A stretch of DNA of 64,000 nucleotides, taken from NCBI GenBank assembly GCA_022446965.1, contig JAKVBV010000005.1, forward strand, positions 1 through 64,000, in the 5' to 3' direction. Shown here in pieces: positions 58,942 to 64,000 of this stretch. The notes beneath the pieces were generated by a model. It ran no database searches. It saw nothing but the letters and a program-made list of their open reading frames with translations, and had not been told where the DNA came from. Source of the DNA: Phycisphaerales bacterium (GTDB lineage Bacteria; Planctomycetota; Phycisphaerae; Phycisphaerales; SM1A02). The number at the start of each line of letters is the position of its first letter. The stretch's first letter is position 1. A program made the position numbers and the translations under genes.

Positions 58942-59160
58942 ATGCCGCTGTACGAATATCGCTGCGCCGATGACGGCACCACGCTCACGCTGCTGCGCAC
59001 CATGGCGCAAGCGGATGATCCTGTGACCGACCCCGACGGGCTCGACCGGACTTTCGAGCGTGTGCAGAGTGTGTTTCAGGTGGATGCGACCGCGCCGCGC
59101 CATACCAGCAGTCCGCCAGCAGGTGGCTGCGGACACGGCTGCGCCTGTCATCCTGGTTGA
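58942..59160 (+). CDS. Degenerate FmdB-family small protein
   Basis: A 72-residue protein starting MPLYEYRCADDGTTLTLLRTM, the usual FmdB/zinc-ribbon opening MPxYEYxC. The second Cys of the first knuckle is Asp, and the CxxC of the second knuckle is absent (the region reads DGLDRTFERVQSVF). A Cys/Gly-rich tail, GGCGHGCACHPG, is retained. It probably no longer binds zinc as a ribbon, but the tail might bind a metal. The function of FmdB proteins is poorly known. The start is fixed by TAGAAT 6 bases upstream. Confidence 0.72.
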   Translation: MPLYEYRCADDGTTLTLLRTMAQADDPVTDPDGLDRTFERVQSVFQVDATAPRHTSSPPAGGCGHGCACHPG

Positions 59161-59173
59161 TCATCCAGACTGG

Positions 59174-60376
59174 TTAGATCGCCGCGAGCGCCCGCTCGAC
59201 ATCCGCCTGCAGATCGCGAATGTCTTCGATGCCCACGCTGAGTCGCGCCAGCGTGTCGGTGATGCCCAGCGCCGCACGGTGCGCCGCGGGCACACTGGCG
59301 TGCGTCATGATGGCGGGATGATTCACCAGCGACTCCACGCCGCCCAGTGACTCGGCCAACGCGAACACCTCAAAGGCTTCGAGGAACCGTCGGCAGCCGG
59401 CCAGATCGGTATCGAGTGTGATGGTGATCATGCCACCACCGGTCGGGATGCCGTCCAGTTGCATCTGCCGGGCGGCCACCTCGTGTTGTGGGTGGCTGGG
59501 CAGACCTGGATAGAAGACGGCCGTGACCTTGTCCGATGCATCAAGCTGCGCTGCAATCATGGCGGCATTGCTGCAGTGGCGTTCCATGCGGATGGCCAGC
59601 GTCTTCATGCCACGCAGTGCGATGTAGCTGTCCATCGGACCCAGAACCGAGCCCACCGCATTCTGGTGGAATCGGATGCGCTGGGCGATGTCGGCATCGT
59701 TCGTGCCCAACACACCGCAGACCACATCGCTGTGGCCGCCGAGGTACTTGGTCCCTGAGTGCATGACCACGTCAATGCCGAGTTCCAACGGCCGCTGCAG
59801 CATCGGCGTGGCGAACGTGTTGTCGCAGGCGGACATGATGCCGTGGCTGCGAGCGATCTCAGCCAGCGACGATAGATCGCTCACCTTGAGCATGGGGTTG
59901 GTTGGGGTCTCCACCCAAAGCAACGCGGTGCGATCCGTGATGGCGGCCTTGACCGCGTCAAGATCGGTGAGATCGACGAACGAGAATTCCAGTCCACGGG
60001 AGCGGTCAGCGACTTGGCGAAAGAGCCGATGCGTGCCACCGTAGAGGTCGTCCATCGCCAGCACATGGTCGCCCGACTTGAGCGTGTCCAGCAGTGTGGC
60101 GGTTGCAGCAAGGCCGCTGCTGAAGGCGAATCCGCCGAATGAGGCGTCTTGTGCTTCAGTCAGGGTCGAACCTTCCATGCGGGCCACGGCACGCTCGAAT
60201 GCATAGCGAGTGGGATTGTGGCTGCGGGTGTACTCGTAGCCCTGATGCACGCCTGGTGAAGCCTGCGCGTAGGTGGACGAGAGGTACACCGGCGGCATGA
60301 CGGCGCCCGTGGTGGGGCAGACATGTTGCCCGCCGTGCACGGCGCGAGTGCCAAGATGCGAATGGTCTGCTGTCAC
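59174..60376 (-). CDS. Cystathionine gamma-synthase/gamma-lyase family PLP enzyme
   Basis: A 400-residue Cys/Met-metabolism enzyme with PLP Lys K210 in MHSGTKYLGGHSD and the YEYTRSHNPTR loop near 47-57 that binds the phosphate of the neighbouring subunit. Synthase and lyase members cannot be told apart by eye. Directly after a cystathionine beta-synthase gene (stop-to-start gap 1 base), the lyase role, cystathionine to cysteine, is favoured. The start is GTG at 60376 with AAGGAAGG upstream. Confidence 0.87.
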   Translation of the reverse strand: MTADHSHLGTRAVHGGQHVCPTTGAVMPPVYLSSTYAQASPGVHQGYEYTRSHNPTRYAFERAVARMEGSTLTEAQDASFGGFAFSSGLAATATLLDTLKSGDHVLAMDDLYGGTHRLFRQVADRSRGLEFSFVDLTDLDAVKAAITDRTALLWVETPTNPMLKVSDLSSLAEIARSHGIMSACDNTFATPMLQRPLELGIDVVMHSGTKYLGGHSDVVCGVLGTNDADIAQRIRFHQNAVGSVLGPMDSYIALRGMKTLAIRMERHCSNAAMIAAQLDASDKVTAVFYPGLPSHPQHEVAARQMQLDGIPTGGGMITITLDTDLAGCRRFLEAFEVFALAESLGGVESLVNHPAIMTHASVPAAHRAALGITDTLARLSVGIEDIRDLQADVERALAAI

Positions 60377-60377
60377 G

Positions 60378-61772
60378 TCAGCCTTCCTTTGCCGGTTCCG
60401 CCTGCATGCGCAGCCAAGCGATCATGTCGATCTTGGTGATCAACCCGTGGAAGGTGTCTTCCTCACACACGATGGCCACGCGATCAGATTCGAAGATTGG
60501 AATGAGGTCGTCGATGGCGTCATCGGGGGACAACGTCACCAACTTGGTGGTCATGTAGTCGGACACCGGCTGTTGGAATGCACTGCGATCACGGTGCACC
60601 GCCAGCAGGATGTCGCTCTCATCGAGAATGCCGAGGACGGCGCCATTGTCGACGACGGCCATCTGGCTCACGCCCTGCAATCGCATTGTCTTGACAGCCT
60701 GCAGCACTGGCAGGTGGGGCGCCAGCGTGAAGTCTTCCCGCTCCATGTGGCGCCGGGCGATGAGGTCGCGGAGGTTGTCGTGCCGTTCGCGGCGAATGAA
60801 CCCCTGATCGATCATCCAGAAGTCGTTGAACATCTTGCCGAGATACTTGGCCCCGTGATCGCAGACGAAGGTGACTACCGTTTTGGGTTCGGTCTGCCGC
60901 TTGCACCACTGCAGGGCAGCTGCCAGCAGCGTGCCTGAGGACGACCCGGCCAGCAGCCCTTCTTTGCGAAGCAGGTCGCGGGCGGCCAGGAAGGCCTCGC
61001 GATCGTCGATCGCGATGGCTTCATCGGCCACGGAGAGATCGGTGATGGGGGGCACAAAGTCTTCGCCGATGCCTTCCACTAGCCACGCGCCCGGTTCAAC
61101 CGTCTCGTCGCGGTTTACCAGTGGCTCGAGAATCGAGCCGGCGGGATCGGCGAGGATGATCTGCACGTCGGGGTTCTTGTCCTTCAGGAAGCGACCGCAC
61201 CCGGTGAGTGTGCCACCTGAGCCGACACCAGCGACGAACGCGTCGACGTGGCCGTTGGTTTGCGCCCAGATCTCCGGGCCGGTGCCGTTGAGGTGCGCGG
61301 TGACGTTAGCGTCGTTGGCGAACTGGTTCACATAGAACCCGCCGGACTCGTCGGCGAGTCGCTGAGCCACCTCCTGGTAGTAATCGGGGTGTCCCTTGGC
61401 GACGTCGCTCCGCGTGAGCACGACATCGGCGCCCAGTGCCTTGAGGTGGGCGATCTTGCCTTCACTCATCTTGTCGGGCACGACCACAGTGACGCGGTAC
61501 CCACGTTGCACGCCGACCAACGCCAGCGAGATGCCGGTGTTGCCGGCTGTCGCCTCGACCACGTGCCCACCGGGCACCAGGTGGCCGGCTGCTTCGGCCG
61601 CGTCCAGCATGGTGACGGCGATTCGATCCTTGATCGAATTGCCGGGGTTGTGCGTTTCGAGTTTCAGGAGGAGCCGGCAGGAGCCTGTGTCGAGATGGCG
61701 CACCTCGACCATCGGCGTGCCGCCGACCATGGCCATGACGGAGTCAAAAACGGGTGGGGTACATAAAGACAT
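60378..61772 (-). CDS. Cystathionine beta-synthase with CBS domain pair
   Basis: A 464-residue PLP enzyme that condenses serine (or O-acetylserine) with homocysteine. The fold-II core has PLP Lys K48 in NPGNSIKDRIAV and the phosphate loop EATAGNTGISLAL near 94. The C-terminal about 120 residues form two CBS domains (ARRHMEREDFTLAPHLPVLQAV and DYMTTKLVTLSPDDAIDDLIPIF in part), the usual place for SAM or AMP regulation. The N-terminal heme-binding part of eukaryotic enzymes is absent. The ATG at 61772 is needed to keep the family N-terminus but has no ribosome site; it lies in a hairpin. Confidence 0.88.
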   Translation of the reverse strand: MSLCTPPVFDSVMAMVGGTPMVEVRHLDTGSCRLLLKLETHNPGNSIKDRIAVTMLDAAEAAGHLVPGGHVVEATAGNTGISLALVGVQRGYRVTVVVPDKMSEGKIAHLKALGADVVLTRSDVAKGHPDYYQEVAQRLADESGGFYVNQFANDANVTAHLNGTGPEIWAQTNGHVDAFVAGVGSGGTLTGCGRFLKDKNPDVQIILADPAGSILEPLVNRDETVEPGAWLVEGIGEDFVPPITDLSVADEAIAIDDREAFLAARDLLRKEGLLAGSSSGTLLAAALQWCKRQTEPKTVVTFVCDHGAKYLGKMFNDFWMIDQGFIRRERHDNLRDLIARRHMEREDFTLAPHLPVLQAVKTMRLQGVSQMAVVDNGAVLGILDESDILLAVHRDRSAFQQPVSDYMTTKLVTLSPDDAIDDLIPIFESDRVAIVCEEDTFHGLITKIDMIAWLRMQAEPAKEG

Positions 61773-61801
61773 GCGGGGCGAGATTGTACTCGCCCCGCAT
61801 G
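61770..61801 (-). promoter_or_regulatory. perfect 13-bp hairpin containing the cystathionine beta-synthase start codon
   Basis: CATGCGGGGCGAG (61770-61782) and CTCGCCCCGCATG (61789-61801) are exact inverted copies around a 6-base loop. On the minus strand the 3' arm ends in the CBS ATG, and the loop reads TACAAT, a -10-like hexamer 10 bases before that ATG. TCTTTAT follows the stem, so it could also act as the terminator of the upstream pseudopilin gene. As RNA from upstream it would bury the start codon. Confidence 0.6.
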
Positions 61802-61818
61802 GTCTGAATCGTTGTGAT

Positions 61819-61839
61819 GCAGGTCGTCAGACGGCCTGC
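61819..61839. repeat. inverted repeat after the pseudopilin gene
   Basis: GCAGG-T-CG and CG-G-CCTGC pair around a 5-base loop, 9 bases after the pseudopilin stop. Together with the next hairpin it makes a two-hairpin 3' end. Confidence 0.35.
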
Positions 61840-61848
61840 GAGCTCACC

Positions 61849-63078
61849 TCACTCGCCCACGAAGTCACGGCCCTGAATGCCGTTGTTCGTGTGCGTATGG
61901 AAGGAGGTGGTCAGGTCGGGCTGACCGTACCGGCTGTACTCCATGAAGTAGCCGGCGTTGCCGTCCGCGGTGTTACGGTTCCAGAGGCCCTGGCCGTCTT
62001 CACCCTGCACGAGACCATCGCCACGACGAGCTTCGGCGACACCCTTGACGTGGGTTGAACCATCCTGCATGGTCACGACGGGGTTGGAGTCCCAGTGACC
62101 GTTGAACAGGTAGGGAGCCACGCCGTCGTAGTGCCACATACCGGCCACGCGGGGGTTCATCCACATACCACGACCGCTGTCAGGCCAATCCTGCGAACCA
62201 GCGAAGTTGTTGTTCTGCAGGTGATGGTGTTCGCAGAGGAACGTCTTGAGGGACGGGTAGCGAGCCTGAGCAGAGCTGGGTGAACGGAAGCCGTTGGACA
62301 TGGTCATGGGATCCTGCCACTGACCATTCGCGAACACGGCGGGGTTGAACATACTGGCGGGGGAGAGGCAGTAGGAACTGGCCATACCCCAGAGGTAGCC
62401 ATCATTCGAGCCGTAGTAGTTCTGCCAGCCGCCCTGGCCGAGGTCGATCTCGTCACCGATGCCAGCGCACAGCTGGTTGGCATCGTCGAAGCAGTCGAGC
62501 TCACGCAGCCAGTCGAGCACCACTTCGTCCTTGGGGGCGAAGAATATGTCGTTGTAGGGGCCGTTTACGCGACGGGACACCGTGAAGGTGTTGGGGAAAC
62601 GGAATGTGCCCAGGCAGGGTGCGTTGGGACCTGTGGTGAGCGAGCCTTCCCAGGTGTAGGGGATGTTGAACTCGGTGACGAGTGCACCTGCCCATGCGGA
62701 GCCGGCGAAGTCGGAACCGTCGGAGCCTTCGCCCCACTGCACACCGTATTCGGTGTCAGCCCAACCGCTGTTGGCGACGTTGTTCTGCCATGCACGAAGG
62801 GCGGCTTCAACGTTCACGCCGGCGGCGTAGGCGGGGGTACCACCAATCTTGGTGGCGGCCAGACCGGAGGGGCAACCAGTCCAGTAGTGGCCATGTTCGG
62901 TGTCATAGATACGGTGGACCTTGAACACCTGCGCGCTGTTGCTCTTGGAGCCATTCACGCGGGCGGTGTCACGGGCCGCCGATACTGCGGGCAGCAGGAT
63001 GGCCACGAGCAGGGCGATGATGGATACCACCACCAACAGCTCGACCAGCGTGAAGCCCTTTCGCTTGAGCGTCATCAT
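61849..63078 (-). CDS. Major-pseudopilin-like protein with prepilin N-terminus (planctomycete type)
   Basis: A 409-residue protein. A class III signal, MMTLKRKG, is cleaved before FTLVELLVVVSIIALLVAILLP (in part), with Glu at +5. It is followed by a large head rich in Trp, Asn, Gly and Asp. Planctomycetes encode many such G-protein-like pseudopilins, some of unknown function. It has a strong AAGGAG site 6 bases before the ATG and a long structured leader, consistent with high expression. No secretion machinery adjoins. Confidence 0.82.
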   Translation of the reverse strand: MMTLKRKGFTLVELLVVVSIIALLVAILLPAVSAARDTARVNGSKSNSAQVFKVHRIYDTEHGHYWTGCPSGLAATKIGGTPAYAAGVNVEAALRAWQNNVANSGWADTEYGVQWGEGSDGSDFAGSAWAGALVTEFNIPYTWEGSLTTGPNAPCLGTFRFPNTFTVSRRVNGPYNDIFFAPKDEVVLDWLRELDCFDDANQLCAGIGDEIDLGQGGWQNYYGSNDGYLWGMASSYCLSPASMFNPAVFANGQWQDPMTMSNGFRSPSSAQARYPSLKTFLCEHHHLQNNNFAGSQDWPDSGRGMWMNPRVAGMWHYDGVAPYLFNGHWDSNPVVTMQDGSTHVKGVAEARRGDGLVQGEDGQGLWNRNTADGNAGYFMEYSRYGQPDLTTSFHTHTNNGIQGRDFVGE

Positions 63079-63466
63079 GAGACACTCCTTTCCTTGGGCG
63101 AGATGACCGCGTCATCTCAGTCTGTGAGGACTCGGGTCCTCGTGATCACTCGGTACCGGTCGTTCGTCACGAAGCGGGCTGACGAGTGTACGGCCAATGC
63201 CGTGTCAGATTGGTGTTCGTGGTCGAAGAAACGACCACTCGGTGCCACGGCACTGCGTGGCCCCGCCCACACCAAACACTTCGATCGAACCCGAATACCG
63301 GATCCGTCGGTGAGCCGGAAGACGTGCGACTGATGCTCACCGGATACCAGACGACCCTGAGGCCGTATCAGTCACCTCAAGCGTCCCACGAATCGCGTTG
63401 GCTGTCAATCCGCAACCGGCCCGGGAGGGCCGAGAAAACTGCGTCTACGCCCCTGAGAGCTCGATA
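63079..63466. other. 388-base gene-free leader/intergenic region with four inverted repeats
   Basis: Between ruvB and the pseudopilin gene I see no gene. Inverted repeats: GAGATGAC/GTCATCTC at 63100-63118; GAGGAC/GTCCTC at 63126-63141; GTGGTCG/CGACCAC at 63219-63238; CGGTGAGC/GCTCACCG at 63308-63342. TACACT on the minus strand at 63185-63190 is a candidate -10 box that would give the pseudopilin mRNA a leader of about 100 bases containing the first two hairpins. The other two may end the ruvB transcript. Confidence 0.45.
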
Positions 63467-64000
63467 TCACGCCTTGGTCGTCATCCAGGACCGCCCTTGG
63501 GGGGTCAACTGGCGGCCTTGGCGAGTGCGGGCGAGCAGCCCCCGTTGCAGCAGGAAGGGCTCCACGACGTCTTCAAGCGTGGCGGCATCCTCGCCCATGG
63601 TGGCGGCAAGCGCGTCGAGGCCGGCCGGACCGCCCTCGTAGGTCTGTTCGAGCGTGGTCAGATAGGCCCGGTCGAGCGGATCGAGCCCGCGGGCATCGAT
63701 GCCTTCCAGTTCGAGTGCCTTGTGCACCACGTCTGCGTCGATGTGGCCGTCATGGCGGACGATCGCGAAATCGCGCACACGCCGAAGCAGACGGAGGCAG
63801 ATGCGTGGTGTACCGCGGCTGCGCTCGGCCAGAGTGGTGAGCGCATCAGCTGGGGGCATTGGCATGCCCAATCGCTCCACGGCGGCCTGCAGCAATGTGA
63901 CCAGCTCGTCGGTGGGATAGAAATCCAGTCGATGGCCAATTCCAAATCGACTGCGCAGCGCCGCGGTCAGCAGGCCCGCGCGCGTTGTGGCGCCGATCAG
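63467..64000 (-). CDS. ruvB: Holliday junction branch-migration helicase RuvB (C-terminal part)
   Basis: Partial gene; the 5' end lies beyond the window. The visible 177 residues start LIGATTRAGLLTAALRSRFGI, the sensor-1 and arginine-finger region of RuvB, then PTDELVTLL, SRGTPRICLRLLRRVRDFA (sensor 2) and the C-terminal winged helix ending RGLLARTRQGRQLTPQGRSW (in part). RuvB drives branch migration with RuvA and RuvC. It is presumably in a ruv operon upstream of the window edge. Confidence 0.95.
   Translation of the reverse strand: MIGATTRAGLLTAALRSRFGIGHRLDFYPTDELVTLLQAAVERLGMPMPPADALTTLAERSRGTPRICLRLLRRVRDFAIVRHDGHIDADVVHKALELEGIDARGLDPLDRAYLTTLEQTYEGGPAGLDALAATMGEDAATLEDVVEPFLLQRGLLARTRQGRQLTPQGRSWMTTKA

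Noticed and set aside
61773-61848. SAM riboswitch before the transsulfuration genes
   Set aside because: The gap is only 76 bases and is taken up by two simple hairpins; no riboswitch core fits.
1-64000. tRNA, rRNA, CRISPR array, insertion sequence, attachment site or origin
   Set aside because: No cloverleaf-like, repeat-spacer, transposase or DnaA-box cluster was seen in the intergenic regions; nearly all of the window is occupied by ordinary genes.

Overview
The window reads as a chromosomal segment of a GC-rich planctomycete, most likely class Phycisphaerae. Four secreted proteins end in paired dockerin-like repeats that stop within a few residues of a W-G-x-C type motif. There are also planctomycete-type pseudopilins, ASPIC/UnbV, DUF1080 and DUF1111 proteins, a Gram-negative LPS transport pair (LptF/LptG) and a FliW-CsrA motility pair. 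I see no tRNA, rRNA, insertion sequence, prophage or CRISPR array. Gene density is very high and most neighbouring same-strand genes overlap by 1-4 bases.

Layout. 1-12.5 kb is a surface-polysaccharide locus: a UDP-sugar dehydrogenase, a Wzz-like chain-length protein, a contiguous PglC-PglD-PglE-PglF-like set predicted to make UDP-diNAc-bacillosamine and load it onto undecaprenyl phosphate, two GT4 glycosyltransferases, a Wzy-like polymerase candidate, a UDP-glucuronate epimerase and an inositol-monophosphatase-like enzyme. 12.5-24 kb holds secreted proteins: two paralogous helical proteins, an ASPIC/UnbV protein with a TPR lipoprotein, a diheme DUF1111 protein, a large FG-GAP protein, a DUF1080 protein and a Tat-exported PhoX-like protein. 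24-33.9 kb is mostly housekeeping: a DAG-kinase-like lipid kinase, PheA, RecQ, a secreted deiminase, YtoQ, GreA, a glycosylasparaginase, Ppx/GppA and a ferredoxin. 34-43.2 kb holds a Cys-rich dockerin protein and a dcw-type operon, murC-murB-ddl-ftsQ, which continues into a membrane protein and a cardiolipin synthase instead of ftsA-ftsZ. A sigma54 response regulator diverges from murC. 43.2-52 kb holds a four-Cys mini-protein, a zinc-ribbon membrane protein, a Tricorn protease, DUF3500, a dimethylargininase and a LamG metallophosphoesterase. 52-64 kb holds a minor-pilin operon, lptF-lptG, fliW-csrA, a degenerate FmdB-like protein, a transsulfuration pair, a major-pseudopilin-like gene and the 3' part of ruvB.

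Regulation stands out. At least 15 genes have a TAnnnT hexamer ending only 6-8 bases before the start codon with no Shine-Dalgarno, as expected for leaderless mRNAs. Others, mostly internal or with longer leaders, have clear GGAG/AAGGA sites. Two very short divergent gaps carry overlapping -10 boxes on opposite strands. The fliW-csrA leader has an AUGGAU hexaloop hairpin plus further ANGGAN sites, one on the Shine-Dalgarno, suggesting CsrA autoregulation. The cystathionine beta-synthase start codon lies inside a perfect 13-bp hairpin. All functional calls are from reading the sequence; none was tested by database search.
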